A stretch of DNA of 39,733 bases from the NCBI GenBank assembly GCA_903837825.1, contig CAILVZ010000136.1:1-39733 (forward strand), read 5' to 3'. A program made the position numbers and the translations under genes. How positions within the stretch are numbered: position 1 is the stretch's first letter; the number at the start of each line of letters is the position of its first letter. The DNA comes from Akkermansiaceae bacterium. GTDB lineage: Bacteria; Verrucomicrobiota; Verrucomicrobiia; Verrucomicrobiales; Akkermansiaceae. Shown here in pieces: positions 8,317 through 17,814 of the stretch. The notes under the pieces were generated by a model. That model worked only from the letters and a program-made list of their open reading frames with translations, ran no database searches and was not told the DNA's origin.

Positions 8317-9321
8317 ATGGAAGATGACGAATCGACACGCTACGGGAAACAATTGATCTTCAGGCGATCCGGAGATCCCCGTGAGGTCCTCGAATTGGAG
8401 ACCGAGTGCCTGATCTCACAAGCGCTCGAACCCGGCCATGTCTTGGTGCGTTTGCTCGCCGCTCCCATCAATCCGGCAGATCTCAATTTCATTGAAGGCA
8501 CCTATGGCATCAAGCCCACCCTGCCAGCGACCCCCGGCATCGAAGGCCATGGAATGGTCGAGTTGAGTGACTCCGCAGAATTTGAAACTGGAGACTTGGT
8601 GATCTTCCTTCGTCGTGCCTCGACTTGGTCATCACACACCACGGTTCCTGGAGACGCACTTTTCAAAGTGCCACACGGCATTGATCCCATGCAGGCAGCG
8701 ATGCTCAAGGTCAACCCAGCGACCGCATGGCAATTGCTTCATGGCTTTGACCAGTTGGAACGCGGCGCATGGATCGTGCAAAACGCAGGAAATTCCGGCG
8801 TCGGGCGTTGCGTGATCCAATTGGCCCAACACCTCGGCATCCGCACCATCTCGTTCGTCCGCCGACCTGAATGCGTTGGCGAGCTTGAAAAACTCGGTGG
8901 CGACCACGTCTTCCTCGACAATGACGACTACCATGCGACTGCCCGCGAGATTCTCGGTGGCGCAAATGCAGCGCTTGCGCTCAACGCCGTGGGCGGAGAC
9001 AGCGCGCTGCGCTTGATGAAACTCCTCCGTGAAAGTGGTCATCACATCACCTACGGGGCGATGGCGCGTAAGCCTCTCACCATTCCTAACGGCATGTTGA
9101 TTTTCCGCGACATCCAAGTGCGGGGCCTTTGGGTGACGCGGTGGATCGAAAACACCCCGGCGGAGACAGTGCAGTCGGTCTATCAAAATCTAGCAGATCT
9201 TGTCGTCGCTGGCAAACTCCACCAACCGATTGATTCCACCTTTCCCATCGAACAGTTCCACGAAGCGCTCGATCGAGTTGGTTCGGCAGATCGATCAGGG
9301 AAAGTTCTCTTGATCCCTTGA
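8317..9321 (+). CDS. Zinc-independent MDR family reductase, trans-2-enoyl-CoA reductase (MECR/Etr1)-like
   Basis: 334 residues from ATG 8317; the open frame runs upstream but the first 52 codons overlap the promoter side of the opposite gene and look non-coding. The fold is medium-chain dehydrogenase/reductase: an N-terminal GroES-like part (VLVRLLAAPINPADLNFIEG, TPGIEGHGMVE) and a Rossmann domain with WIVQNAGNSGVGRCVIQLAQ followed by FVRRPE. This NAGNSGVGR...VRRP pattern matches NADPH-dependent enoyl thioester reductases of the MECR/Etr1 group more than zinc alcohol dehydrogenases, and zinc-ligand cysteines are absent. It may reduce 2-enoyl-CoA/ACP or a quinone-like substrate; the exact substrate is not determined. 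It is a single gene, convergent with hemL 21 bp further on. Confidence 0.8.
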   Translation: MEDDESTRYGKQLIFRRSGDPREVLELETECLISQALEPGHVLVRLLAAPINPADLNFIEGTYGIKPTLPATPGIEGHGMVELSDSAEFETGDLVIFLRRASTWSSHTTVPGDALFKVPHGIDPMQAAMLKVNPATAWQLLHGFDQLERGAWIVQNAGNSGVGRCVIQLAQHLGIRTISFVRRPECVGELEKLGGDHVFLDNDDYHATAREILGGANAALALNAVGGDSALRLMKLLRESGHHITYGAMARKPLTIPNGMLIFRDIQVRGLWVTRWIENTPAETVQSVYQNLADLVVAGKLHQPIDSTFPIEQFHEALDRVGSADRSGKVLLIP

Positions 9322-9342
9322 GTTTCTGGCCTGTCGCAGAAT

Positions 9343-10632
9343 TTAAATCTCCGCCAAAACCTCACCAAACACCGTGAGGGTGTCATCCAAATCCGCCTCG
9401 GTGTGCGCGAGGGAAATAAACCCAGTTTCATAGGGTGAAGGCGCCAGATAGATCCCCTTGTCGAGGCAACCCCAGAAGAATTTTTTGAAGAACTCCAAGT
9501 CCTGCTTCATCACATCGTTGACGTTAACGATCTCTCGTTCCGTGAAGAAAAGACAGAACATCGACCCGACACGATTGAAGCGGTGAGGCACCCCTTTTTC
9601 GGTAAGGAGCTGGCGCAAACCTTGTTCGAAGTGTGCGCCCAGCGAATCGAGCCGCGCGAAGCCCGAGCGGTTTTTTAACTCCCGCAACTGCGCAAGACCC
9701 GCCGCCATTGCCAGCGGATTTCCACTGAGTGTGCCGGCCTGATAGACTGGGCCGAGCGGCGCGAGGAAATCCATCACATCGGCCCGCCCCCCAAACGCAC
9801 CCACCGGCAACCCACCGCCGATGACCTTGCCGAAGCAGCTCAGATCTGGCGTGAGGTTTTCAAGTCCTTGCACGCCCGCCTGTCCGAGCCGAAACCCAGT
9901 CATCACTTCGTCGAAAATCAACAAGGACCCGTACTTTTTCGTAATGGACGAAAGCAAATCGAGATACCCCGCCCGCGGAAAAACCAACCCGGCATTCGCC
10001 GGATAAGACTCCACGATGATCGCCGCGATCTCCTCGCCGCGACTCGCGAACAAGGCCTCCAATGCCTCGGGGTCATTGTAGGGCAATACGATGGTCTTCT
10101 CAGCGAATGATCGGGGAACGCCTGCCGAATCCGGCTCGCCATGCGTGAGTGCACCCGACCCCGCAGCAACCAACAAGGAATCGCTGTGACCGTGATAACA
10201 ACCGTCGAACTTCACGATGCAATCCCGCTTGGTAAACCCACGCGCCAGCCGGATGGCCGACATCGTCGCTTCGGTACCCGAGTTGCACATCCGGACTTTT
10301 TCCACCGACGGCACCCATTCACAAATCGTGCGGGCCATTTCCACTTCAAACAGATTCGGAATACCAAACGAGATGCCGCTCTTTGCGACCTCGTGAATCG
10401 TGTTGGTGATGGCGACAGGCGCGTGCCCCAAGATGTTAGGCCCCCACGACCCGATGTAGTCGATGTAATGCTTGCCATCGATGTCCTCGATCCGGCACCC
10501 CGCGGCACGGCGGACGAAAAATGGCTCTCCACCGACATTTCGGAATGCTCGGACGGGAGAATTCACGCCGCCAGGGATCACCTGCTTGGCGGCAGCGAAC
10601 ATTTTTTGGGAGAGCGGGCCTTGCGCGTTCAT
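9343..10632 (-). CDS. hemL: Glutamate-1-semialdehyde 2,1-aminomutase
   Basis: Converts glutamate-1-semialdehyde to 5-aminolevulinate in the C5 route to tetrapyrroles, with PLP. About 429 residues from ATG 10632, the family's usual length. Visible features are IPGGVNSPVRAF at the N-terminus, MCNSGTEATMSAIRLAR, FDGCYHGHSD, FDEVMTGFRLG, and the Schiff-base lysine in CFGKVIGGGLPVGAFGG (K269 from this start). An in-frame ATG at 10659 would add nine residues; the shorter start is preferred because conserved sequence begins just after it. The gene stands alone, convergent with the reductase and divergent from the NTF2-like gene. Confidence 0.96.
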   Translation of the reverse strand: MNAQGPLSQKMFAAAKQVIPGGVNSPVRAFRNVGGEPFFVRRAAGCRIEDIDGKHYIDYIGSWGPNILGHAPVAITNTIHEVAKSGISFGIPNLFEVEMARTICEWVPSVEKVRMCNSGTEATMSAIRLARGFTKRDCIVKFDGCYHGHSDSLLVAAGSGALTHGEPDSAGVPRSFAEKTIVLPYNDPEALEALFASRGEEIAAIIVESYPANAGLVFPRAGYLDLLSSITKKYGSLLIFDEVMTGFRLGQAGVQGLENLTPDLSCFGKVIGGGLPVGAFGGRADVMDFLAPLGPVYQAGTLSGNPLAMAAGLAQLRELKNRSGFARLDSLGAHFEQGLRQLLTEKGVPHRFNRVGSMFCLFFTEREIVNVNDVMKQDLEFFKKFFWGCLDKGIYLAPSPYETGFISLAHTEADLDDTLTVFGEVLAEI

Positions 10633-10773
10633 GCGTGAACCATGAATGAGGAATTTCAAACGTCCAACCGCGAAGCGCAGGGAATGGGCGAAAATTTTGA
10701 GATTATCCCAATTTTAGGGCGCATCAATCGGCGAGGTCCCGAAGAAATTCGGGTGTTTCACAATTCGGAATCC

Positions 10774-11256
10774 ATGCTTTGTTTGTTCATGGCCCTTCAT
10801 TGTCCAGACACCTTGACCGCGGTGGCAGATCTCTTCATGGAGATGACACCCGAGAAACTCAGCCGCCTTGGTGACATTTACAGCCCTGGGATTGAATTTC
10901 ACGACCCGATCCACGAAGCGCGTGGACTGGATTCCCTCAAGCTCGTGCTTTCCAAGTGGTTCGAGAAAATGCCCAAGGTGTCATTCAAGGTGCTCGATGC
11001 TCATGGCGACGACCTTACAGGCTTCCTCCTGTGGACGATGAGCTATGGGTCCAATGGCGACGAGCGGGTAATTCACGGCATGAGCCATTTTCGCTTCGCA
11101 CCCGACGGGCGAATTCGTGAGCAGCGAGACCAGTGGGACGCGTCGTTTGTGCTTTATGGCGAGCAGCCGATCCTCGGCTGGCTAATGCACAAGATCAAAC
11201 GCCGCGCACAAGTCATCCCTGAAACACGCGGCAGGCGAATCCCTCACAAACCGTAA
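10774..11256 (+). CDS. NTF2/SnoaL-like protein
   Basis: About 160 residues with the cone-shaped NTF2-like fold pattern: an N-terminal helix ([30 protein letters not shown]), a helix [12 protein letters not shown], then beta strands [21 protein letters not shown] and [22 protein letters not shown]. The conserved FHDP near the start and the late D-x-W pattern are typical of SnoaL-like small hydrolase/isomerase or binding proteins, whose substrates cannot be predicted. The frame is open back to 10642; ATG 10774 was chosen because a weak GGAA precedes it, and ATG 10789 is an equally possible alternative. The 3' end overlaps the converging YyaL-like gene by 44 bp. Confidence 0.75.
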   Translation: MLCLFMALHCPDTLTAVADLFMEMTPEKLSRLGDIYSPGIEFHDPIHEARGLDSLKLVLSKWFEKMPKVSFKVLDAHGDDLTGFLLWTMSYGSNGDERVIHGMSHFRFAPDGRIREQRDQWDASFVLYGEQPILGWLMHKIKRRAQVIPETRGRRIPHKP

Positions 11257-13222
11257 CCTCACGCCCAGCACCTCGTAGGTAAACTCCCCGAGGGAAATAC
11301 TGGGATCGCAGTGCTTCAAGGACATCGGCTGGCGGGGACTCCGGAACTTCAAATTTCATCACACCTCGCTCGTGGAGATCCAGCGCGGCCAGCAGCAATG
11401 GTGCCGCAAACGACTGGGTCTCTAACACCCTCGAACCCGCGCGCAACAGGGCTTCCGCGCGTTTCGCGTAGGCCGGATAATCTGCTAGAATCGCGAGCTT
11501 GAGTAAATTCTCCGCAGCAAGGTGATTCGGAGATGGCTCGGCCCCATCGTAGTCCTCACGAATCACTAGTAGCGTCTCACCCGCAAGCTCCGAGCGCATG
11601 ACATAACCCGCTTGGCTAACATCCCAGAACTCCTCATCGAGCTTCTTTTGGAGTTCAAGCGCCCATGCCAACCATCCCGCACCCGGCGAAATCGCATGCA
11701 GCTCGATCAGCCCAGAAATCAAAAAAACATAGTCCGAGGGAAATCCTTTAACCTTGCCCCGCTGACCACGGTGGGCGCGAAACAGCGAATCCCCGTCCCA
11801 CAGCGACTTCTTCAAAAACTCCGCTGCCGCACTCGCCGCTTGTGCTAGAGGATCGCCACCCAGCACCCGCGCTCCGCGGGCTAGCGCACCGATCACCAAA
11901 CCATTCCAGGCCGTCACGATCTTATCATCACGATGAGGCAGTGGACGTCGTGACCGAACTTCCATTAGAATCTCACGACAAACCGCCAGTCGCTGGCGAA
12001 TTTCACTCTCGGAGCAGTCGAAACGCTCGGCCAATTCCTCCTCATGCATCGCGCGAAAAAGCGTGTTCTGATTTTCCAAATCACCGTGAGGATCGCTTTC
12101 GGGCCGAGCATTACCCTGAGCCTCCACACCGAAGGCTGCCGAGAAAATCGCCGCATCTCGCGGAGTCAACAGCGCAGAAATTTCACGAGCCTCCCACGTC
12201 CAGAATGCTCCCTCGCGCTTTTCGGCCGCGTCCACCTGCGGCAGGCTGTCGGCATCCTCCGCTGCATGGAAGGCCCCACCCGAATCACGCAGCGTATCTA
12301 ACAGGTAACGAAAAATTCTCTCTACCACCTCGCGGAAAGTGCCGTCCTTGGAGATCTGCCACGCATCGAGATAGGCCATCGCAAGTTGGGCTTGGTCATA
12401 GAGCATCTTTTCGTAATGCGGCACGTGCCAGTAGCGATCCACTGAATAGCGGTGGAACCCGCCACCCAGCTGATCATGCATGCCACCTGCGGCCATCGCG
12501 CGAAGCGTGCGCTCGCTCATCTGCCATGCCATGGCTCCCTCCTCGCTTTCCAAGCCGAAGCGCTCGCTGAGCTGCATGAGGGCCCGAACGATCACCGGCC
12601 GCGGAAACTTGGGCGCACCACCGAATCCACCCCAATTCGGGTCATCGAGCGAGTCGCAGCGGTCCAAATAGTCGCCGAACACCTTGGGATCAGGCAGGCC
12701 TCGCAGGGCAATGGTCTCCGATGCTTCCTTTTGCAATCCTTCTAACACCCTAGCCGCACTGGACTCCATCTTCACGCGGTCGTCCCGCCACAAGCGTCCT
12801 AGCTCATGGCAAATTCTAACAAATCCAGCTCGTCCTTGCCGATCCTCTGGCGGAAAATACGTCCCCCCGACCACTGGCTTTCCCTCGGGCGTGAGCCACA
12901 CACTCATCGGCCAGCCGCCCTGACCCACCGTCGCTTGAACAAAGGCCATGTAGGTGGCATCGATGTCTGGGCGCTCTTCGCGGTCGACCTTCACGTTGAT
13001 GAAATGATGGTTCATTACCTCCGCCACGCGCTCGTTTTCAAAGCTCTCACGCTCCATCACATGACACCAATGGCAGGTTGAATAACCGACTGACAGAAAT
13101 ACCAGTTTCCCCTCTGCCTTTGCGCGCTCGAAAGCCTCATCACTCCATCCCAGCCAATCGACGGGGTTGTGAGCGTGCTGTAGCAAGTAGGGAGAGGTCT
13201 CGTGGATCAACGCATTGGGCAT
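11213..13222 (-). CDS. Thioredoxin-fold protein with six-hairpin-like C-terminal region (YyaL/SSP411 family)
   Basis: 669 residues from ATG 13222, matching the usual length of the DUF255 thioredoxin-like family. The N-terminus carries the family signature [17 protein letters not shown] and a CxxC pair in STCHWCHVM (C50 and C53), then the conserved [10 protein letters not shown] and [15 protein letters not shown]. The middle and C-terminal parts resemble an (alpha/alpha) barrel ([42 protein letters not shown]). The C-terminal VCEGFAC motif is also typical. Function is not established for bacterial members; a redox or sugar-epimerase-like role has been suggested from structure. The last 44 bp overlap the opposing NTF2-like gene. 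Confidence 0.92.
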   Translation of the reverse strand: MPNALIHETSPYLLQHAHNPVDWLGWSDEAFERAKAEGKLVFLSVGYSTCHWCHVMERESFENERVAEVMNHHFINVKVDREERPDIDATYMAFVQATVGQGGWPMSVWLTPEGKPVVGGTYFPPEDRQGRAGFVRICHELGRLWRDDRVKMESSAARVLEGLQKEASETIALRGLPDPKVFGDYLDRCDSLDDPNWGGFGGAPKFPRPVIVRALMQLSERFGLESEEGAMAWQMSERTLRAMAAGGMHDQLGGGFHRYSVDRYWHVPHYEKMLYDQAQLAMAYLDAWQISKDGTFREVVERIFRYLLDTLRDSGGAFHAAEDADSLPQVDAAEKREGAFWTWEAREISALLTPRDAAIFSAAFGVEAQGNARPESDPHGDLENQNTLFRAMHEEELAERFDCSESEIRQRLAVCREILMEVRSRRPLPHRDDKIVTAWNGLVIGALARGARVLGGDPLAQAASAAAEFLKKSLWDGDSLFRAHRGQRGKVKGFPSDYVFLISGLIELHAISPGAGWLAWALELQKKLDEEFWDVSQAGYVMRSELAGETLLVIREDYDGAEPSPNHLAAENLLKLAILADYPAYAKRAEALLRAGSRVLETQSFAAPLLLAALDLHERGVMKFEVPESPPADVLEALRSQYFPRGVYLRGAGREVTVCEGFACRVFQG

Positions 13223-13279
13223 CGCCCAAATGCTACATCCCAAACGATTGCTGTCCACTCTCGCGGACGAAGCCGCCCA

Positions 13280-13867
13280 TCAGCGCTCGGGCGCCGGAGG
13301 GGCTGAAGGGGGCAGGCGCCTCAGTGCGGGTGCAGCAGGTGTCGAGTTCACCTTAGGCTGCTCAGGCGCACCACGGCGGAAGCCCAGCCCGAAATCGGTG
13401 GCAAACAGCGTGTTGCTTTGGTTTTTGAAGATGAATTGCAAATTGGCTTGGGGCGCACTCATGACGCTGACCTCACCTGGCTTATAGGTGAACCATGCTG
13501 GTTTCTCACTCGAGACCTTCGCCGACTTCGACGAGATCATCCCAAAAGCATTGTCGTCGCGCAAATGCTTCAGCAACTCCGGCGATGCTTTCACTTCGAT
13601 GAACCACTGCCATTTGGTAACCCCTTCGGCATCGCTCCATTCGTGACGCTCTGCGTGGACGATTTGGTCGGCCCCAGTCGGCGTCCTCCAAAATGCGCGT
13701 TGGAACACAGCGACGGGATCGGTGACCACGTGATTTGGCGGTGCCCCCTTCCAAGCGATCGCCGCGACCTTATCGGCTACCGAATCCTTGTGATGCGCCA
13801 TCCGATACCAAACAAGCCCTGTGAGCAAGACGGCTAACGGAATCAGTATAAGCCAAGGTCTTTTCAT
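13280..13867 (-). CDS. Membrane-anchored protein of unknown function
   Basis: No family recognised. ATG 13867 puts one hydrophobic helix right at the N-terminus (KRPWLILIPLAVLLTGLVWY), suggesting an anchored periplasmic or envelope protein of 195 residues; the open frame extends to 13930. The middle holds WQWFIEVKASPELLKHLRDDNAFGM and FGLGFRRGAPEQP, and the C-terminus is Pro/Ala-rich and probably disordered. It lies 108 bp downstream of hflC and 57 bp upstream of the YyaL-like gene on the same strand, so it may share a transcript with either. Confidence 0.65.
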   Translation of the reverse strand: MKRPWLILIPLAVLLTGLVWYRMAHHKDSVADKVAAIAWKGAPPNHVVTDPVAVFQRAFWRTPTGADQIVHAERHEWSDAEGVTKWQWFIEVKASPELLKHLRDDNAFGMISSKSAKVSSEKPAWFTYKPGEVSVMSAPQANLQFIFKNQSNTLFATDFGLGFRRGAPEQPKVNSTPAAPALRRLPPSAPPAPER

Positions 13868-13975
13868 GAGTGCAGAACTGGATTCGTTTTCAAGTGGGAG
13901 AATTTCATATTTCACGCTGCCTTGGTGCAACCGTCGATCCTAAATCCATCATCCGCTCGAGTGGCCGCGATCTCC

Positions 13976-14953
13976 TCACGGAGTCTTCCGCGCTTCGATG
14001 TGTTTGAACAGAAGGAATAGGTCGCTATTCGACGTGAAAATGGTGGTCGTATCCTTGCCTAACGTCTTTTGATAGGTATCGAGCGTCTTGACGAACTGAT
14101 AGAAATCCGCAGCGGATGGACTCGAATTGTAAGCAGCTGCATAAATTCCAGTGGCTTCGGCATCAGCCTTGCCCTTGATTTCTTGCTCCTTGCGGTAGGC
14201 TTCCGACTGAATCGAGAGCAAGTCACGCTCCTTGCGACCGATGATTTTGGCCGCCTCGCCTGCGCCTTCGGAGCGGAATCGGTCAGCGATTTGATTGCGC
14301 TCCGAGGCCATTCGCGCATAAATTTTATCGATCACCCCAGACTTGTAGTTGATCCGCTTGAACCGGACATCGAGCAATTCGATCCCCCACGCCTTCACAA
14401 TTGGCTGCGCCGCAGCAAGGATCTGCTCATCCAACACGCTTCTCCCGTACCGGATCGGTGGGAGCAGTCCGAGATTCGAGTTCGCGGCAGTGAGTGCCTC
14501 ATCGCGGGCAGGCTTGCGATTCTTATCGCTGCGGATCACCTCGATCAAATCGTGCGAGGCGATCACGCTGAGCGTTTCGCTGCCGATGATGTCGTCCAAC
14601 CGAGAAAGAGCGCTGCGTTCGTCGCGAAGCTTGGTGAAATAGACTTGGGGGTCGGAGATTCGCCAGCGGGCGAAGTTGTCGACCGTCACGTAGAGCTTGT
14701 CCCGCGTCGTCATTTCACTGGCAGGACCGTCCCAAGCGAGGATCCGTTTTTCGATGCGATTCACCTGCTGAATGAATGGCAATTTCCAATGGAGCCCAGC
14801 CTCATTGTTGGTAGGGTCCGAGTTAATCGCATGACCCACTGGCTTGCCAAACTCGGTGATGAACACCTGCTCGGTTTGGTCCACGGTGTAGGCCATGCTC
14901 GAAACGACAATGATGCCGATGGCGGTGAAGAAAAGTAGAAGAATGGTTTTCAT
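13976..14953 (-). CDS. hflC: Protease modulator HflC (SPFH/band 7 protein)
   Basis: 325 residues with an N-terminal membrane anchor (TILLLFFTAIGIIVVSSMAY) followed by an SPFH/band 7 domain: VDQTEQVFITEFGKPVG, LYVTVDNFARWRISDPQVYF, and GIELLDVRFKRINYKSGVIDKIYARM leading into the Glu/Ala/Lys-rich coiled coil (EGAGEAAKIIGRKERD, KGKADAEATGIYAAAY). HflC pairs with HflK to form the ring around the FtsH membrane protease in other bacteria. It follows hflK by 20 bp, the standard order. The tail YQKTLGKDTTTIFTSNSDLF is the conserved HflC end. Confidence 0.93.
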   Translation of the reverse strand: MKTILLLFFTAIGIIVVSSMAYTVDQTEQVFITEFGKPVGHAINSDPTNNEAGLHWKLPFIQQVNRIEKRILAWDGPASEMTTRDKLYVTVDNFARWRISDPQVYFTKLRDERSALSRLDDIIGSETLSVIASHDLIEVIRSDKNRKPARDEALTAANSNLGLLPPIRYGRSVLDEQILAAAQPIVKAWGIELLDVRFKRINYKSGVIDKIYARMASERNQIADRFRSEGAGEAAKIIGRKERDLLSIQSEAYRKEQEIKGKADAEATGIYAAAYNSSPSAADFYQFVKTLDTYQKTLGKDTTTIFTSNSDLFLLFKHIEARKTP

Positions 14954-14973
14954 AACTTAGGAAAAGAGGTCGA

Positions 14974-15927
14974 TCACTTGAGATTCATGAGGGGGAGGAA
15001 TTGCTTGGCGTCCTCGTCGATGACGATCTTGGGCCCAAGCTTGGGTAGCACCTCGTTCATGGTCTCCAGGTAGAGTCGTTGTTTGGTGATCGCTGGGGCC
15101 TTGTCGTATTGGAGGAGAAGCTCCTTGAACCGAGCCACATCTCCTTGGGCTTCATTGATGCGCTGAACGGCAAATCCCTCAGCGCCAGAGATCCTCTGGT
15201 CGGCAAGTCCCCTGGCCTTGGGAATCACGCGGTTGTAGTCGCCATTTGCCTCGTTGATCAATTGCTCGCGTTCTTGTTGAGCGCGATTGACCTCATCAAA
15301 TGAACGCTGCACCGGCGCCGGAGGATGAACATTCTTGAGTTGGATTTGTTCGGCCGTGACTCCCATGTCGAGAACCTGCAACACCGACTTGAGACGCTTG
15401 AGCGCCTCCTGAGCGATCTCGGTACGGCCAATCGTGAGGACCTCATCCACGGTGCGATCCCCAATGACTTCGCACATCACACTTTCTGTTAGGTCACGGA
15501 GAGTTGCCCCAGGGCTACGAACTTGGAAAAGGTATTTTTCTGGCGACGAAATGCTATACTGCACGATCCACTCGACCTGTGCGGCATTCAGATCGCCCGT
15601 GACCATGTCTCGCTCAAGGTCTGCCTCATCGCTCGATTGGTCTGGGTTGGTGGAGTTAGGGGTTCCGAATCCAAATTCCAACTTCAGCTGCCGCCGGACT
15701 GGCACGATCGTCGCCGTGTCAACGCCGTAGGGCAGTTTGAAATGCAAGCCAGGCTTGGCGATGAACTGGAATTTCCCGAACCGCTGGACCACCGCTTCAG
15801 ATTCTGAGCTCACCGTGTAGTAGCCGGAAAACACGCCGATCAACAAAAAGACCGCACCCGCAGCATACAGGAGTGACTTGGGCGAGAAGTTGAGCGAAGG
15901 GCGCGGCAGCTCGACGATGTTGTTCAT
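14974..15927 (-). CDS. hflK: FtsH protease activity modulator HflK (SPFH/band 7 protein)
   Basis: 317 residues, shorter than the roughly 420 of Escherichia coli HflK because the Gly-rich N-terminal region and part of the C-terminus are missing. One membrane helix (LLYAAGAVFLLIGVFSGYYTV) is followed by the band 7 domain: SESEAVVQRFGKFQFIAKPGLHFKLPYG is split across TM exit and domain start, then MVTGDLNAAQVEWIVQYSI, SVMCEVIGDRTVDEVLTIGR, and MGVTAEQIQLKNVHPPAPVQ before the coiled coil. Acts with HflC on FtsH in the inner membrane. It is the first gene of its operon and begins 272 bp from the divergent TPM pair. Confidence 0.93.
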   Translation of the reverse strand: MNNIVELPRPSLNFSPKSLLYAAGAVFLLIGVFSGYYTVSSESEAVVQRFGKFQFIAKPGLHFKLPYGVDTATIVPVRRQLKLEFGFGTPNSTNPDQSSDEADLERDMVTGDLNAAQVEWIVQYSISSPEKYLFQVRSPGATLRDLTESVMCEVIGDRTVDEVLTIGRTEIAQEALKRLKSVLQVLDMGVTAEQIQLKNVHPPAPVQRSFDEVNRAQQEREQLINEANGDYNRVIPKARGLADQRISGAEGFAVQRINEAQGDVARFKELLLQYDKAPAITKQRLYLETMNEVLPKLGPKIVIDEDAKQFLPLMNLK

Positions 15928-16199
15928 GGGTGGTGGATTTATGATCTAGAATGATGATGGACGAAAACGGACAAATCTAAACGCCCGAGATCTTGGTCAG
16001 CTTCAGTTTACCCACAACTTAGGGAATAAGGAACCTTGAAAATTTACCTGATTTTGTAACCCCATGCGATGCATCCATCCTCGGATAACCCATGGCAGCT
16101 GGGTCCGCGCTTCATGGATTGCAATGTATTACGGATTTCCGAATGATTCGCTTTGACGGACTAGGTTTGTGTTCGTAGTGAATATGAATCGTATTGACC
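15928..16199. promoter_or_regulatory. Divergent intergenic region between hflK and the zinc-ribbon/TPM gene
   Basis: The longest non-coding stretch in the window (272 bp). It should hold promoters in both directions. For the rightward gene, TTGACG at 16153-16158 is a fair -35 element but the matching -10 (TAGTGA, 17 bp on) is poor. No convincing hairpin, RNA gene or tandem repeat was seen. Confidence 0.35.
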
Positions 16200-16859
16200 A
16201 TGAACTGTCCGCGCTGTGTCCAACGAATCCACCGAGCCGCGGCGTCTTGCCCGCACTGTGGGTTTTCGATCGAGGACGCAGACGAGCGATTTGGGGCCGA
16301 TCCGCCGCAGATTCGCTGCCTCACCGATAGCGCTGGCATTCTTCGCCGCCGCGACCGCCAGAGCGTCGAGTCGGCCATGGAGAAATTCACGCGCCGGTTT
16401 CCTCAGATTTTTCTAGCTCTTTACACGGGGTCGCTGGGGGATGCTGCAAACATTCGGCAATTCAGCTTTTGGCTCCTGAATCGCGCGGTCTATGAAGACA
16501 CGCCATCGCGCCTAGCGAATGACGCCGGCATCCTGGTGACCATCGATCCAGAATCCAAGGCCGCAACCATGGCATTCGGTTACCTGCTAGATTCTCTCCT
16601 CAGCACCCAAGACACTTTCGAGTGCCTATCTCGCGCTCATCCCTACTGGCTTGATGGAAGATATGCCGATGGCTTCCTCAAAGCGATCAACCACCTCGAG
16701 GTAATCCTCCGCAAGAAATGCAAAAAAGCGCGGCGCGACTCTGGGCCCTTGAAACGCATGGAATTGGCGCCACATCCTGCCGGAGATCTTGGCCAAGGTG
16801 GTCAACCATTCGACCGATCAATCGCTGAACCACCGACGACTGAGGAGGCTGCCTCATGA
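16200..16859 (+). CDS. Zinc-ribbon protein with TPM-like domain
   Basis: 219 residues from ATG 16200 (a TTG two codons earlier is the only other option). The N-terminus is a zinc ribbon, NCPRC...SCPHCGFSIEDAD (two CxxC pairs). Residues about 40-165 resemble the TPM domain of YgcG/TLP18.3-type proteins: LTDSAGILRRRDRQSVESAM, RFPQIFLALYTGSL, DAGILVTIDPESKAATMAFGY and the terminal DGFLKAINHLEVIL. TPM proteins have been linked to thylakoid/photosystem repair phosphatase activity in plants and to unknown envelope roles in bacteria. There is no signal peptide. The stop overlaps the next start (ATGA), so the two are translationally coupled. Function unknown. Confidence 0.7.
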   Translation: MNCPRCVQRIHRAAASCPHCGFSIEDADERFGADPPQIRCLTDSAGILRRRDRQSVESAMEKFTRRFPQIFLALYTGSLGDAANIRQFSFWLLNRAVYEDTPSRLANDAGILVTIDPESKAATMAFGYLLDSLLSTQDTFECLSRAHPYWLDGRYADGFLKAINHLEVILRKKCKKARRDSGPLKRMELAPHPAGDLGQGGQPFDRSIAEPPTTEEAAS

Positions 16860-17788
16860 AGTTTTTTACCCAACTCGTCGCGACCATGGCAGCGATCGTC
16901 CTACCGATTTCTGCGGCCAACCCTGCGCCTGCTGGTGCAAACCCGCCGCCTGTCGAATTACCTCCGACCCCTCCGCCCACAGAAACCGTGAGGCCATTCA
17001 CCCCAATCCCAGAAAAATTCATCCCCTCCTATTTCGGCAAGCGGCCCGATTCCTACCTCATCGATCCACAGAAGCTGCTAAGCCCGTCAGACTTCCGCAG
17101 TCGCCTCGCGTTTCTGAACTATCATGCCAGCGACTCAGCCATCGACCTATTCGTATTCGTCATCGGCGCAGATCAGGAAATTCCAGCGGGAGTCCGGTTA
17201 GATGAAACCATTCGACGGTTTTTCTCCAATGGGCGCCCTGCAGTGATCGTTTTTTATTATCCGAACTCCGTGCAGCGCTCGACGCTCCTCCTCAGCCCCT
17301 CCATCGCCAACACCATCCCGCAAGCAGAACAGCACCGGATCCTTGAGAGCGCGGTGATGCAGGCAAACCGCAAAACCAATGTTTCCGAGCAAACCGAGCA
17401 ATTCCTCGTCCAATTATCGATTCGCATCTATTGGATGGAGCAACTGATCTCTGACAAACCGGCCAAAAGCAATGAGGCACCTCAGGCCGACCTCAACCCC
17501 TCTCGCATCAAAGCCGCGGCCAAAGCGGCTCAATTGGCGAAGCTCCAAGAGATCGCTATGCGGCTCGTGATCCCAACTGCCGTTGTATTTGGAACACTTG
17601 CCTTCATCGCGTTACTCGTGACTTGGCGGAGATTGACGGCCCGCCATTTCTTCCCCGTGCATCAGGTGGAAAGCCGCCTCGGTGGGGACCATGCGGCTGG
17701 GGTTGGCGCGGTGATCACCTTTGCGAGCGCCAAGGTGCCGCCTGCTTCACAGCGCGAACAGGTTGCCGATTTCAGTCGTCGATTCTAA
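16856..17788 (+). CDS. Exported TPM-like membrane protein
   Basis: 310 residues starting at ATG 16856, which overlaps the stop of the zinc-ribbon gene by 4 bp. There is a signal peptide (FFTQLVATMAAIVLPISAA), a Pro-rich linker, a domain of about 150 residues (LLSPSDFRSRLAFLNYHASD, DLFVFVIGADQEIP, AVIVFYYPNSVQRSTLLLSP) that looks like a diverged TPM fold, then an Ala/Lys helix and one membrane helix (LVIPTAVVFGTLAFIALLVTW) with a cytoplasmic tail. The pairing of a cytosolic zinc-ribbon TPM protein with an envelope TPM-like protein suggests they work together; the role is unknown. Confidence 0.65.
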   Translation: MKFFTQLVATMAAIVLPISAANPAPAGANPPPVELPPTPPPTETVRPFTPIPEKFIPSYFGKRPDSYLIDPQKLLSPSDFRSRLAFLNYHASDSAIDLFVFVIGADQEIPAGVRLDETIRRFFSNGRPAVIVFYYPNSVQRSTLLLSPSIANTIPQAEQHRILESAVMQANRKTNVSEQTEQFLVQLSIRIYWMEQLISDKPAKSNEAPQADLNPSRIKAAAKAAQLAKLQEIAMRLVIPTAVVFGTLAFIALLVTWRRLTARHFFPVHQVESRLGGDHAAGVGAVITFASAKVPPASQREQVADFSRRF

Positions 17789-17801
17789 CTGATCGAATCA
17801 G
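17789..17801. terminator. Weak hairpin between convergent genes
   Basis: CTGAT-CGA-ATCAG directly after the TAA of the TPM-like gene, in the 26-bp gap to the converging kinase-like gene. The stem is only 5 bp and no T-run follows, so this is a possibility rather than a call. Confidence 0.2.
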
Positions 17802-17814
17802 AACGAGGCATCCC

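Noticed and set aside
11842-12570. 242-codon open frame on the plus strand inside the YyaL-like gene
   Set aside because: Low-complexity Arg/Pro/His-rich translation typical of an antisense shadow; the minus-strand gene has family motifs throughout.
14069-14938. 289-codon open frame on the plus strand opposite hflC
   Set aside because: It is the antisense of a strongly conserved SPFH gene; the translation shows no domain or signal.
16153-16181. Sigma-70 promoter TTGACG - 17 bp - TAGTGA before the zinc-ribbon gene
   Set aside because: The -10 half matches the consensus poorly, so it is mentioned only inside the intergenic entry.
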